Source: Gordionus sp. m RMFG-2023
Taxonomy: Eukaryota > Nematomorpha > Gordioida > Chordodea > Parachordodidae
NCBI RefSeq assembly: GCF_954871325.1
Contig: NC_088775.1
Location: forward strand, 37,921,561 to 37,985,560
DNA length: 64,000 nt
Direction: 5' to 3'
Part shown: positions 32,311 through 44,528 of the stretch, piece by piece
How the letters are laid out: each line of letters starts with the position of its first letter
How positions within the stretch are numbered: position 1 is the first letter of the stretch
Position numbers and translations under genes: made by a program
The notes under the pieces: model-generated
What the model was told of the DNA's origin: nothing
Database searches by the model: none
Seen by the model: the letters and a program-made list of their open reading frames with translations, nothing else

Positions 32311-35080
32311 TTAGCTTTCACCTTTTCTGGTGGTAAGCTCCTTCAACATCTCTCTCCACTTTATGTTATTCATACAATCTCTTTTATCTATTTTATACTT
32401 CTTTATATTGGCTCTAACTTTATGGCCCCATTGAAGTTTTGGCCTTCCTCTTTTACGTTTGCCCATCACTTCCAAACTTTCAACTTTATTTCCTATGTAG
32501 TTCATAGGCCTTCTCATTGTGTGCCCATACCACCTAAGTCTGTTTACCATTAACTTAGTCTTAATGGGCACTACCTTTAAACTATTTAGTATTCTTGTAC
32601 TGCGCACCTTATCCTTTCTTGTTACACCAGCAATCATCCTCAGCATTCTCATCTCTATAGTTTGTAGACTTCTCTCGTCTGATTCTTTGGTTGGCCATGT
32701 TTCCGAACTATATAGAATAGTTGGTTGTACTATGGAACTGTAGATTTTTCCCTTTAATTTGTGTGGGATTCTTTTGTCAAATAGCACTCCAGATAAAGAT
32801 CTCCATTTTAACCACCCTTGATTAATCTTATTCTTTATCTCTTTTTCTATTGTGCCGTTTGTTTGTATAGTGGAGCCCAAATATTTGCAGCTTTCAATTG
32901 CGGATATCTGCCAATAATTTATATCAATACTCTCCGTTTCATCTCCTCCTATCATCATATACTCCGTCTTTTCTCTATTTACTTTTAATCCGTGCGTTTC
33001 TAGGATATTTATCCAATTCACTAACCTTTCTCTCATTTCATCCTTGGATTCGGCAAGTATCACAATATCATCTGCAAATATCATATTCCACCGGACTGTT
33101 TGAGGTATAGACTGTGCTAATACATCTATTACTGTAATGAAGAGAAGTGGGCTGAGAGCCGACCCTTGATGAACTCCTTCGGCTATTGTGAAGCCTGCTG
33201 AAGTACCTGTTGTGCTACGGACCATTGTTGTATGTCCCATATACATATTCTGTATTATTCTTATATATTTTTCGGGAACTTTTTTGTGGCGTAGCGCCCA
33301 CTAGATAAGTATTCTTGGGATTCTATCGAAGGCCTTTTCTAGATCGAGAAAGACCATGTGTAGCTTTTTGTTCTTTTCCCTGTATTTTTCACTCATTTGC
33401 CTAATTGCATGGATAGCATCGGTTGTTGATCTTCCAGGCATAAAGCCAAACTGTGTCTCTCCTATTTCGATTATATCTCTTAATCTTTTTTCTATTATTT
33501 TTTCGTATAGTTTTAGACAGTGTGACATAAGTTTTATGCCCCTGTAATTTTGACAATTGTGTGGATCCCCTTTATTTTTGAAGATAGGAACTAGATAGCT
33601 CTGCCTCCATTTTTGGGGAACCTCTTCATTTCCAAGTATTTTATTGTACAGATTTGTGAGGAGATGTATTCCATCATCTCCTAGTGCTTTAAGGCTTTAT
33701 ATTGGAATATCGTCTGGACCCCTAGCTTTGTTGTTTTTCATATGCTTGAGGCATGTGATTATTTCTTGTTCTGTTATAGGTTGTACAAGGTTTTGACAAG
33801 GGGAGTGTTCATCGAGATGCAATATGTGGGAATTAAAGTTGAGAAGCTCCTGAAAATATTTTTTCCATCTATTCATTATTTCTTTTTCCTTTATTATCAA
33901 TTTCCCATCTTTATTTTTGATTACTTTCGGAGCTCCGTTTATATCCTTAGAGTTCTTTTCTCGCTGTTTGGCTAATCTGTATATTTTATTTTGCCCTTCT
34001 TTGGTATGTAGATCTTCGTACATGTCATCGTATGCCATAGATTTGGCCCTAGCCACCGCCTTTGTAGCTAATCTTTTGGATTTTTTGTATCTTGACTTGT
34101 CATCTGCATTTTTGGATTTGTACCATATTTTATAAAGGGCTTTTTTCTCCTGTATAGTGGTTTGTACCTCTTGATTCCACCACCATAGTTCTTTGTGTGA
34201 TTTGTTGCCTCCTATTGTCAAGCCTAGCGTCGATTTTGCAGTGTCTATTAATCTGGATGAAAGGTCTGTCCAGATTTTTTCACTGACTTGTGAGCAATTT
34301 ATTGTTTGTTTTTAATTTGCCCCATTTGATGCATGGTTCCAGTTTTATCTTATTTTGAGTGGATTTATTTGAGATTTGTAAATCCATGATTAGTAGCTTG
34401 TGTTGCGCAGCGATATCTTCTCCTGGGATGACTTTGCAGTCTATTACATCTTTTAATCTTCTGCGAGAGATTAGCATGTAATCTATCTGTGTTTTCCTAG
34501 TACCACTTTCATATGTTATTAAATGACTGTCTTTTTTCCTATAGTAGGTGTTGGGTTAAGGCAAGGTCGAAGGCTTGCGCAAATTTCAGTACGTGCTCTC
34601 CTTCTTCATTTCTTTCTCCGTATCCAAAACCACCATGATGCCTTTTGTAGCTATCTCTTGCTTTCCCCACATGCGCATTTAAGTCACCACCAATTATGAC
34701 TAGGTCATCCTTAGGGATTTTCATTACAGCTTCATCAAGGATAGCTCTAAAGTCATCTTTCTCTTCTTCCTTGCAACCCGTTTGAGGAGCATATACTGAT
34801 AGGATGTGTAGTATTGATTGACCAATGCAGAGTTTTATCTTCATTAGTCTATCAGAGATCCTGTTGACTTCTACTACTGAAGAGGTTAGGTCTTGGCTGA
34901 GGATGATGCCGACACCGTTCCTATTGCTAACTAATACAATTTATACCCATCTCCAATCATCAAAGTTTTCTGTCCTTTCCATTTCGTCTCTTGTATGCAC
35001 GCTATATCAACTTTTCTCTTGTTCAACATTGATGTCAATTCTCTCGTCTTACCTTTAAGCGTCCCAATATTCAAACTTGC
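32311..35080 (-). pseudogene. RTE endonuclease-reverse transcriptase, broken
   Basis: Minus-strand pieces in order. An APE-type endonuclease starts near 35080 (KRKVDIACIQETKWKG, with the catalytic Glu) and continues at 34844-34539 (DDLVIIGGDLNAHVGKA, GGFGYGERNEEG) and 34477-34320. The RTE linker with KELWWWNQEVQ opens the RT block at 34221-33697 (NNKARGPDDIP). 33528-33301 gives ETQFGFMPGRSTTDAI and VFLDLEKAFDRIP. 33246-32311 holds GSALSPLLF, MIFADDIVILAES (FADD catalytic box) and a C-terminal CYLG/TRKDKVRS-type region. Stops or frame changes fall near 34939, 34535, 34320, 33690 and 33300. Function in life: nicking target DNA and copying its own RNA there. Confidence 0.85.
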
Positions 35081-35350
35081 CAGTCTTGTCTACTTTGCTT
35101 TGACCTTTACTTTATTTTTCACAGGATGGAGGTCTACACCCTGCGCGTCGCATGGAGGGAACGCCCTAGCTTTCATATTCATATTTTCATTTGTGTCCTT
35201 CATTTTGTTTATTGGACAGGTATCCTTAGCACCCGGCTGTCCAGGCCTGTCGGTGACTGGGGTGTCATCTCTAAGCTCCGAAATTTATCATACCATATGT
35301 CTTTACACATCAGTCATCGAAGAAAAACTTGAAAGTTTTTTATGGTTCTT

Positions 35351-35425
35351 ACCAGGATTGAACCCGCGTCCTTGTTTATACTCGTGTTTCCAAGCCTACA
35401 TCTTACCCATTAGGCCACCCCGGCG
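35351..35425 (-). promoter_or_regulatory. tRNA-like head with Pol III A and B boxes at the LINE 5' end
   Basis: On the minus strand the first ~75 bases of the LINE contain TGGCCTAATGGGTAAG, matching the A box, and about 40 bases later GGGTTCAATCCTGG, matching the B box, at tRNA-like spacing. Both lie inside the target duplication, so they belong to the element. They could form an internal RNA polymerase III promoter, or reflect fusion of a tRNA-derived SINE to the LINE. Confidence 0.6.
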
Positions 35426-36489
35426 ATAAACAAGAGATTGTTTAGAGTCCTATATTTGTGAGTTTTAATGAAGAGTTAGAGGTAGTGTTAACAGCGGATG
35501 CTTCTAGTGAAGGGGTTGGAGGGGGATTGTTGCATATAATGTAGGGGAGGGAATGACCGATATTATATTTTTCAAGAGCTCTAAGTAAAGCGGAAAGGAA
35601 TTATTCTGTCATTGAGAAAGAGGCGTTAGTGCTAAAAGTAGGGTTAGTAAAATGTAGAGAATATTTGATAGGCAGAATTTTTGTAGCATACACTGATCAT
35701 AAGCCGTTGGTGGGGTTAATTAAGAAGGACAACAGGGAATTATTGTTATCAGGACGTTTGCAGCAATGGTTGTAATAGTTGGGTCATTTAACATGGAATT
35801 ACGGTATAGGAAAGGGAAGGAGAATTTTATGCCTGATGTTATGTCCAGGCTATGTGTGGGAGAGCCAATGGTATAAGATGGGGACGGTAGACAGGAAAAG
35901 ATAAATGCAATAGGGGATAAGAGAGAGAAAGATTATGTGAAGTGGGGTGAGTTAGTTGAGGCAACGAAGCAAGACATGGAATTAAGTAGAGTGGTGAGCA
36001 GTTTAAAGGAACGTGAATGGGATATAAGAGATAGGAGGTATGAGTTGTTGAAGGAAGAGTTAAGTTTGGTGGATGGGAATGTAGTAAGAGGGTATCGGAT
36101 GGTCATACCGGAGTCTTTGAGGGAGTCTGTATTGGAAATGTTGCATACGGGGCATCAGGAGGTGAGTAAGATAAAGAAAGATGTGAGAGAGTATATATGG
36201 TGGCCCAGTATTAATGCGGAGATTGTAGAGGTAGTGCAAAAGTGTGAAGCGTGTAATGAGTGGAAAGCTGTGCCGGGTAGGAATAAGAGAGATAGAAGGG
36301 AGAAGGCTCAGAGGGCTGGTGAGAGGGTACATGTCGATTTCTTTTAGTTGGATAGGAAATTTTATTTTTTAATGGTGGATGCATATAGCAAATGGATAGA
36401 TTTTCACAATGTGACACACTAAGATAGCTATTAAAAAGATTAAGGAATTTTGTGGAAATTATGGGATTATTCAAACTATTGTTTCTGAA

Positions 36490-39400
36490 AAGTAGAAAAG
36501 ATTAAGAGTAATATAAGAAACGAAGATAAACAAGACAGTTAAACAATTAGAGACCAATTATTTATTTTAGTTCTGGTCAACAAGGACACATGTCGGGCAA
36601 TTCCAGTTAACAAAGCAGTAAGTGCGCGAGATGCGGACGTAATGGTCACGTAGATACGAATTGTAGAGTGTTTTTTAACATTAGTTTGAAATGTTCTAAA
36701 TGAGGACTAGGAGAGCATTCACAAGAGAAATGCAATAAATGACTAAATGAGATTAAGAATAATGTTATAAATAATAAAATTAATAGTTTGTCTGATTTGT
36801 TTAATTATAATTTAGGCAAATGAAACAGATATAATTGATTTAAAAATTAAATAAAGATAATTTTAATTATAAAAAAGTAGTGGAAGAGAAATTGAAAGAG
36901 AAAAAATATGTGAAATTGAATTAGAAAAGATGATAGAGAAAGAAGTAAATGCCCGAAGATTAAGATAAGAATAATGTGAAAGTAAAACATTTTCTTATTA
37001 GATACAGGAGCCGAGATTATTTTATTAAGTGTAAAAGATTTTAATAAATGTTTTCCAGAAGAAAATTTCACAGCAAGAAGAATAAGAGCTTATCAATTAG
37101 ATGTTAGTATTGTTAATATTATAGATTTGAATTGTTAGATATAAATCAGGAGATAACGATGATTACAATATTAAAGATAGAGCCTATCTTAGTTTGGAAT
37201 GACATTAAGAATATAGATCCAGATTATAATAGTGGTCTTTGTTTGAAAACGCCCGTGAGAACAACAATGTAACTGGAGAAATAATACAAAGCGAGAATAA
37301 TGATAAGACTGATTTACCTAGTTTAGAAGTTAAACATGATTTAGTTCTTTATAAACTGAAAAATCGAACACCACAATTTTTGACTAGATACAGAAGTTAC
37401 ATAGAAGAGAATAAGAAATCAAGAAATATAAAGCCAATTGAGGTAAATTCACTCAAATTCAAACAACAAGGAATAAATGATAGAAATTGATGTTGTTGAG
37501 GATAATTTCAGCAAGGAAATAACGTATATATTGAATAGGTTCAATGAGGTTTTTAAAGAGGAATTAGATGCGCTAAAAGATTTTGAGGTAGATATACGAT
37601 TAGAGGAAGATACCGGCCTATATTTTGTGGCATAAGAAGATTACCGTTTTCTTAGATAAAGGGAAAGAACTAGACAAATAACTGAAAGAAGGTATAATAA
37701 GACCAATAGTTCATAGTGTATGGGCTACACCATTGATCCCCGTAAGAAAGCAGGATAACATTTTATTACTATGCATAGACTATAGGATATCCGTAAACCC
37801 TTGGATAATGAATGTGAAATATCCGTTACCTAAAATAGCGCAATTATTGGCTAATTTAAAGGGAGCAACAATTTTTCTAAAATAGCTTTTTCTAATGCTT
37901 ACTTACAAATTAAGGCAAGTGAGAAAGCAAGTAAAATATTAACGATTACGACGCATAGAGGTTTGTTTGCATTCTGCCGATTGCCGTTTGGGTTGAAATT
38001 ATCGGCTCCAATATTTCAAAGAATGATGGCTGCTATGTTCCAAGAATTAAGTGGTATCATGTATTATTTAGATGATGTCTTGATATCTGGTAGAACAGAA
38101 CAATAACATAATTCGAGATTAATAAAAGTATAAGATATTATTTTAGAAAATGGTCTGAGAGCTAATATGAAAAAAAGTGTTTTTGGAGTAAAGGAAATTA
38201 CTTACTTAGAACATGTTATAAAGGAGATGTAATTTATACCATTTCAAATCAAAGAATATAGATAAGATTATGAAGATGAGAACATCGAGTAATAAGACGG
38301 AACTACAAGCTTTTTTAGGAGCTACAAATTATTATCATCGGTTTATACCAAATATTACTGAGATAGCTACACCGTTGTACAAATTGTTAAAGAAAGCTAT
38401 AGGATTCGAATGGGAAAAGACCAAGATGCAAGTTTTAAAATGTTTAAAATAAGAATGTTAGATAACCCGATTATGAATTTTTTTTAACGAGGATTGAGAT
38501 AATCTAATGAAGGTATATGAGGAACTTTATTACAAACGATAGATAATGTTGAGAAACTGATCTTCTTCTATCTAGACGATTTTATAAACCTGAAAGAAAT
38601 TATTCAACAATTGAAAAGGAAGCTGTAGCAGTCAAGTTTGGATTAACCAAGTGCAAAGAATATCTGATTGGAAGAAGCTTTTTATTATATAAGGATCTCA
38701 AGCCATTAGTTTATTTGTTTAAAAAGGACAATAAAGAATTAATGATTTCACCCAGGCTGTAAAAATGGTTGTTATTGGTAGGTAGCTTCGATTTTGAATA
38801 ATATTCAGAGACGGTAAACTAAATTGTTTACCAGATATTTTATCAAGATTGTTTGTAAAGGACAGAAAAGGAAGAAATAGAACCCAGAATTAGTAACTTA
38901 GATCAATTTTTAGCAGAAGATGAAAAAAATAATATTATTATAAAATCTTAGAAGGTAGATACAAGAGAGAAGCCGATAACTTTTGAGCTAGTTGATAAGG
39001 CATCCAAGCAAGATAAAGAATTAATGAGAATTATAGCATGTTTGAAAGGGGATATAGAATGGAAAATCGAAGATAAATCGTTAAAAAAGGTTAAGAGTGA
39101 ATTAAACATAGAAGGCAATTGTCTAATGAGAGGATATCGTTTAGTTAGACCGATGGTATTAAGAAAATATATTTTAACAACGGTGCATGCCGGGCATCAA
39201 GGCATAGAAAGAATGAAGAATAAGGCACGAGAATATATTTGGTGGTCCAAAATGAATAGCGATATAGAAGTGGCTAAGGGTTATGATATATGTAACATAT
39301 GGACTAATGTGCCAGCAAGAAACAAAGAAGATTAATGGCTAGTTACGGACATTTCATGCGAAAGAATATATGTAGATATATTAGAATATGAGAAGAAAAT

Positions 39401-40160
39401 ATTTTATCATGGAAGATGCAGATTCACAGGTTTATCCACAAAAGTAGCCATAGATGAGATAATAGATTTTGTAGGTAAGTACGGATTAATGAAGAGTTTA
39501 GTATCAGATGGCGGTCTAGCTTTTAAAGGTAAATCATTTGATAAATTTTGTGATAGATGGAATATCAAGCATTTATTTTCACCACCATATTACCCAAAAA
39601 GCAATGGGCAGGCTAAGCTCATGGTGGCGGTTAAATGTTGGTTAAGAAAGGAAAAATATGAAGAAGGAAAATGTTTTTAGCATACAACAATATGAAGACG
39701 TCGAAAGGAATATCTCCAGCTGAATTATTTTTAGGAAGAAAAACGAGATCGGAATTAGATTTTCTAAAGGAAAAGGTAATACCATGAGAACAAATAGATA
39801 TTGAGAAATCTTTAGTAGAAAGTCTTGTTTGGGTATTGTTGTTCGCAGGGCCTATTAAATGGGGGAAGAATGAGGAAAAATATAGAAAGAAAGAAACTGG
39901 AGATATAAATTGAAGGACAGCTAGGTATGTGGCCGAAAGATGTTAAAAAAAATACGACCGAGAATAGAAAATAATCAAAAAATGAAATTTTGGGATGAAA
40001 ACAAAATTTGATGTGATGAAAAAATGAATTTTGAGATATATCCAAAATTTAAGGTTAAAAAATGAAATTTTAGGATGAAAGCAAAATTTGAATACGAACT
40101 GTTAAGCAAAATCATAAAGTTGAGGTTTGTATGGAAACAGAGTAGAAGTCTATAAAAAAA
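36490..40160 (+). mobile_element. Old Ty3/Gypsy element, heavily decayed
   Basis: A second old Ty3/Gypsy copy follows directly on the first. Parts on the plus strand: gag CCHC knuckles (about 36630-36740, CARCGRNGHVDTNC); aspartic protease (about 36980-37100, LLDTGAEI); reverse transcriptase (about 37680-38240, LPFGLKLSAPIFQ, YYLDD); connection and RNase H (38260-38860); integrase zinc finger (39180-39300) and core (39380-39720, SDGGLAFKGKSF, YYPKSNGQAK). Its RT resembles that of the older copy at 31540-32160, so the two are related. Broken in many places; LTRs not found; old. Confidence 0.75.
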
Positions 40161-40189
40161 GAGGATTAAAAGAATGGAAGGGATAATGT

Positions 40190-40472
40190 TATATCCTAGT
40201 AATTTTATTTTTAGATGACTACATATACATGAGTAGGAAATTTCATCGTTCGTATAGAGATAAGGACAATAGATGGATCTATAATCTCAAGAAACTGGCT
40301 AAGATTGGCCAGAGAAGAGGCAACAAGGCTATACGGAGAAATGCTAAACTACATAAGAATGGATATACCAGTGAGATACAATCGAATGATTAGGATGCAT
40401 CCATATTATCGGCCTAGACCCAGGCAGTGCTGGGCTCGTGGGGGAGATCATCTGATGAGATATTGTCCTAAT
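40190..40472 (+). other. Ty3/Gypsy-like gag fragment, split by hAT-A
   Basis: A plus-strand stretch encodes a gag-like piece (RNWLRLAREEATRLYG, VRYNRMIRMHPYYRP) ending in a CCHC-like knuckle segment DHLMRYCPN. The hAT-A element interrupts it right there, and flanking sequence resumes at 54151. It may belong to the preceding decayed element group or to another copy. Fossil fragment only. Confidence 0.55.
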
Positions 40473-40479
40473 TAGTGTT

Positions 40480-40945
40480 GTTAAAAAGTCGAGTTCACCA
40501 GACTCCGACTCAGAGTCTGAAGTCATTAGTCGTGAACTCGAGTCGTGAACTTGAGTCGTGAACTCAAGTCGACTCAAGTCGTGAACTCAAGTCGACTCAA
40601 GTCGTGAACTCAAGTCGACTCAAGTCGTGAACTCAAGTCGTGAACTCAAGTCGACTCAAGTCGTGAACTCAAGTCGACTCAAGTCGTGAACTCAAGTCGA
40701 CTCAAGTCGTGAACTCAAGTCGTGAACTCAAGTCGACTCAAGTCGTGAACTCAAGTCGACTCAAGTCGTGAACTCAAGTCGACTCAAGTCGTGAACTCAA
40801 GTCGACTCAAGTCGTGAACTAAAGTCGTGAACTCAAGTCGACTCAGGTCGTGAACTCAAGCCGACTCAAGTCGTGAACTCCAGTCAACTCGAGTCATGCA
40901 CTCAAGTCGATTTGAGTCGAGAACATGAGTTTTCCATTTGAGTAG
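40480..40945. repeat. Left outer satellite of hAT-A (23-bp unit)
   Basis: Tandem units of GTCGTGAACTCAA (13 bp) plus GTCGACTCAA (10 bp), with some units lacking the 10-bp part. GACTCAAGTCGACTTGAGTC-like palindromes can form throughout. The edges are diverged. The inverse array is at 53630-54080. Confidence 0.9.
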
Positions 40946-40974
40946 TAAACTTAAGTCGACTAGAGGACGAATAT

Positions 40975-41309
40975 TTCGAATAGGTATATCGTTCGTTATT
41001 TTTAAAATTTTGTGAAATTTTTTAAAGCAAATGGGTAAAATATATATTATAAACATGTTAAATTAAAATTTCAATGGAGATCTACCATAGATAAGTGACA
41101 ATTATCATTTTTAATTTTTTATTCAATTTTTTTGAACTTACAGGGTAAAATAATAAATTGTAAACATGTTAAATTAAAATTTCAGTGAATATGTACCATA
41201 GATAAGTGACATATCTAATTCTCAACTCCCTTTTGAAATTATTTTAATATATATATTTGAAATTATCACATTACTCATATCCATTATTTTTAAATTAGGT
41301 TAATATGAT
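40975..41309. repeat. Left inner ~118-bp repeats of hAT-A (two copies)
   Basis: Two copies of a unit containing AACATGTTAAATTAAAATTTC and CCATAGATAAGTGACA. The same unit in inverse orientation is expanded to about ten copies in the right arm. Ends at the insertion site of hAT-B. Confidence 0.75.
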
Positions 41310-41344
41310 CTTGTTGGTAGTGTTGTTAAAACGCCGCGAGTCGC

Positions 41345-41885
41345 GACCCCGACCCAAAGCTCGGGTCGTTTTATTCGACTCCGACTCAATGTTTGGGTCG
41401 TTTTTTTCGACTTCGACCCAAAATATGGGTCGTTTTTTTCGACTCCGACCCAAGTCCAAGCCGAAAAAAACGACCTCGACCCAAAATATGGGTCGTTTGT
41501 TACGACTCCGACTAAATATTTGGGTCGTTTTTTTCGACTTCGACCCAAAATATGGGTCGTTTTTTACGACTCCGACTAAAAATTTGGGTCGTTTTTTTCG
41601 ACTTCGACCCAAAATATGGGTCGTTTTTTACGACTCAAACTTGAAGTTTGGGTCATATTTTTCGACTCAAACTTGAAGTTTGGGTCGTATTTTTCGACAC
41701 AAACTTGAAGTTTGGGTTGTATTTTTCGACTCCAACTCAAAGTTTGGGTCGTTTTTCTGACTCAGACTCAAACATCGGGTCGTTTTATTCAATCCGACCC
41801 AAAATATGGATCTTTTTTTTTTACAGTCGACTAAAAGTTAGGGTTGCTTTTTTTCACCCTTAACCCAATATCTAGATCATTTTTT
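41345..41885. repeat. Left outer satellite of hAT-B (~32-bp unit)
   Basis: Repeats of about 32 bp such as GACCCAAAATATGGGTCG followed by TTTTTTCGACTCC. GGGTCG and CGACCC alternate so that every unit can fold. Translations of this array give long but meaningless open frames on both strands. Confidence 0.9.
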
Positions 41886-41999
41886 TTGACCAAAAGTCAA
41901 ATAACATTTAGTATATATTAATATTATAGGCGGGAAAGTTACTTAAAGCTTCTTTAAATTATAATACTCTGGATTAACTATTCATCATAGTTATTTTTT

Positions 42000-42990
42000 A
42001 AAATTTTTAAGTGAAAATGCATCATAGAAAAGAGCCATTTGTTATGATGGTTATTTTTGAACTTTTTTAAATGAAATAGATAAAAATATATATTGTAGAC
42101 ATGTTAAATCAAAATTTCAGTGAAGATGTACCATAGATAAGTGACAATTGTCATAATCGCCATTTTTGAGCCTTTTTGAGTTTTTTTAAAGGAAATAGCT
42201 AAAAATATATATTCTAAACATGTTAAATTAAAAATTCAGTGAGGATGTATCATAGATAGGTGACAATTGTCATAATCGCTATTTTGGAACTTTTTCAATT
42301 TTTTTAAAGGAAATAGCTAAAATTATATATTCAAAACATGTTAAATTAAAAATTCAATGAGGATGTATCATAGATAGGTGACAATTAATCGTTATTTTTT
42401 AACTTTTTTCAATTTTTTTAAAGGAAATAGCTAAAAATATATATTCTAAACATGTTAAATTAAAAATTCAGTGAGGATGTATCATAGATAGGTGAAAATT
42501 GTCATAATCGCTATTTTTGAAATTTTTCAAATTTTTTTAAAGGAAATAGCTAAAAATGTATATTCTAAACATGTTAAATTAAAAATTCAGTGAGGATGTA
42601 TCATAGGTAGGTGACAATTGCCATAATCGTTATTTTTGAACTTTTTTCAATTTTTTTTAAAGGAAATAGCTAAAAATATATATTCTAAACATGTTAAATT
42701 AAAAATTCAGTGAGGAAGTATCATATATAGGTGACAATTGTCATAATCGCTATTTTTGAACTTTTTCAAATTTTTTTAAAGGAAATAGCTAAAAATATAT
42801 ATTCTAAACATGTTAAATTAAAAATTCAGTGAGGATGTATCATATATAGGTGACAATTGTCATAATCGTTATTTTTGAATTTTTTTCAATTATTTTAAAG
42901 GAAATAGCTAAAAATATATATCCTAAACATGTTAAATTAAAACATCAGTGAGGATGTATCATAGATAAGGGACAAAAAATGGTTATTATA
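42000..42990. repeat. Expanded ~118-bp repeats in the left arm of hAT-B
   Basis: About eight copies, marked by AAACATGTTAAATTAAAAAT near 42097, 42215, 42335, 42446, 42566, 42686, 42805 and 42925, each with GTGACAATTGTCATAATCG. The right arm has only one copy (about 45215-45340), so the arms are asymmetric. Confidence 0.9.
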
Positions 42991-43851
42991 TATACGAGTA
43001 GTAAGGTACATAATAATTTTTAAGTGATAAAATGAGATGCTAATATATTTCTTGTAATTTTAATTTATAATAAATTACTTAAATCTTTGAAGTTACTAGT
43101 TAGGATAAAAGTTACTTGGCACATCATACAATGATATTTATACCTTGTTTTTTTTTTCGAGAATAAATTTTATGCGATATCTCATGAAGGAAATTACATA
43201 CCATTGTACAGAGAAATAACTTTGTATATATTTTCTGCACCAATATCTTTTATATCAATCTCTATCGATGACATTTTAAATTATATTGGAAACTAGATTG
43301 TGTAGATTTCTAAATATTAATTTAAAGGATTAAGATTTTAGAATTAATTATAAAAATATCTTAATAATTTTTATATACATTTATTATTTAAAATCTCTCG
43401 TTTTAAGCCTATTTAGCAAGAAAAATATTGACTAATCCTGAAATTACGATAAGATATCTATACCTTTATATAATCTATGAGGAAAATTGCTCTCATAATA
43501 TTCTTCATAATAAAATAGTGAATAATTAACGCCTGAAAAAAAGTATAGCGCTTTATAACATGGTTCAAAGTTAATCCCAGTATCAATTTTAATTTGTAAT
43601 TTTTCTCAAGTGTTCAAAATTCTAAATCTTAATATCAAAAACTGTTTTAGTTATCAATTTAAAGTCAAATAATATTAAAACTCTAATATTCTCCAGTATT
43701 CATAAAAAACAACAGCCTGAAACAAGAATACTATGCTCAAAACATCTTAAATTGATATTGATACATTTATAGTTTAAATATTTTTATTTAAATTATATAT
43801 ATTTATTAATGTACAAAAAATTTAATTTAACAATTTATATAGATATAAAAA

Positions 43852-44097
43852 TTATGTATAAAATTTATTATTCATGATATTCATATCCCATGAATTTAAA
43901 CATAAACACTGTTTAAGTGTTTCGGAGGCCATGCGATTTCTTTTCTTTGTTACGGTGTCCACCCCTCTTGAGAAGACACGCTCGCTCTCAACGGATGTAC
44001 TTTGCTGCGACAAAAAATCTTTAGCCAACATGCAAAGGTACGGAAAACGCTCAGAATTACAGTACGACTTAAAAAAATTCGACTTAACAGTTAACAC
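43852..44097 (-). pseudogene. hAT transposase C-terminus of hAT-B
   Basis: The minus-strand frame gives LCMLAKDFLSQQSTSVESER, then VFSRGVDTVTKKRNRMASET and CLNSWDM, the hATC dimerisation domain with the conserved SER-VFS core. It is very close to the same region of hAT-A (LIAKDFFAQQTTSVPSERVF, TKKRNRMSG, CLNNWDV), so the two are sister families. The rest of the transposase is absent. It runs opposite to the hAT-A gene. Confidence 0.85.
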
Positions 44098-44139
44098 TAC
44101 ATTTATGAAAAATATGGCTCGACTAAATTATTAAATTAT

Positions 44140-44528
44140 ATTTAAAAAAATTCATATTTTAATTGAAAAAATGCATCCGGAATCGCAAATACTTATTTAA
44201 AAAATTTATTGTTTTTAGTTTAAAAATTCCATATGGAAGTGAAGTGACTATTTAAATTCTAAAATTATAAAAGATATTTTATTTTACTTTTAGTGGTGCC
44301 AGCTAGACGGCAAATTTGTTGAGATTTTTTCTTTTCTTCATTGTTAGGGTTAGGGATAGGGATATGATTAATAATCATTTTTTTTAACTTTCCAAATTTT
44401 TTTTTATTATTTTTAGGGGTATAAATCTAAATTTTTTTATTTTATTCATTTTTTGTTTATAAAATTATAATTTAATATTATTAACATAAATTTTATTAAT
44501 AAAAGTTGTCCAATTTAAATCATTTCTT
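44140..44528. other. Unique centre of hAT-B, non-coding
   Basis: AT-rich sequence between the transposase tail and the right arm. Nothing else recognised. Confidence 0.5.

Larger units (their letters stand above)
32301..35427 (-). mobile_element. RTE-clade LINE with 16-bp target duplication
   Basis: A 3.1-kb non-LTR retrotransposon on the minus strand inserted in the old Gypsy copy. The 16-bp AAACAAGAGATTGTTT occurs exactly at 32285-32300 and 35428-35443. Length, endonuclease-RT order and sequence style (KELWWWNQEVQ, WKKYFQELLN) fit the RTE clade. The 3' end at 32301 is A-rich on the minus strand. The 5' end carries a tRNA-like segment. The exact duplication shows a fairly recent insertion. 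The coding part is interrupted at several points, so the copy is inactive. Confidence 0.9.
25900..36480 (+). mobile_element. Old Ty3/Gypsy element, split by two later insertions
   Basis: Three separated blocks on the plus strand belong to one old Ty3/Gypsy copy. The first has a gag nucleocapsid with two CCHC knuckles (25943-26155). The second has an aspartic protease region (around 30940-31180, FLIDTGATVSLM) and reverse transcriptase (31540-32160, with YLDD). The third has RNase H (about 35450-35850) and integrase zinc-finger and start of core (35940-36480). The gaps are filled by the younger Gypsy element (26641-30775) and the RTE LINE (32301-35427). LTRs were not recognised and the right end is lost. 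It is broken in many places and is the oldest layer here, since both insertions post-date it. Confidence 0.75.

Noticed and set aside
35126-35332. Plus-strand open frames across 34825-35429
   Set aside because: They are antisense to the 5' part of the RTE LINE, whose minus-strand endonuclease is recognisable.
40480-40945. CRISPR-like look of short regular repeats
   Set aside because: Units are contiguous with no unique spacers, the setting is eukaryotic, and the array is mirrored at the other end of a transposon.
41295-41863. Overlapping open frames on both strands rich in RKKRP and FGSF repeats
   Set aside because: They are translations of the ~32-bp satellite of hAT-B and are open only because of the repeat period; no start context, domain or splice logic.
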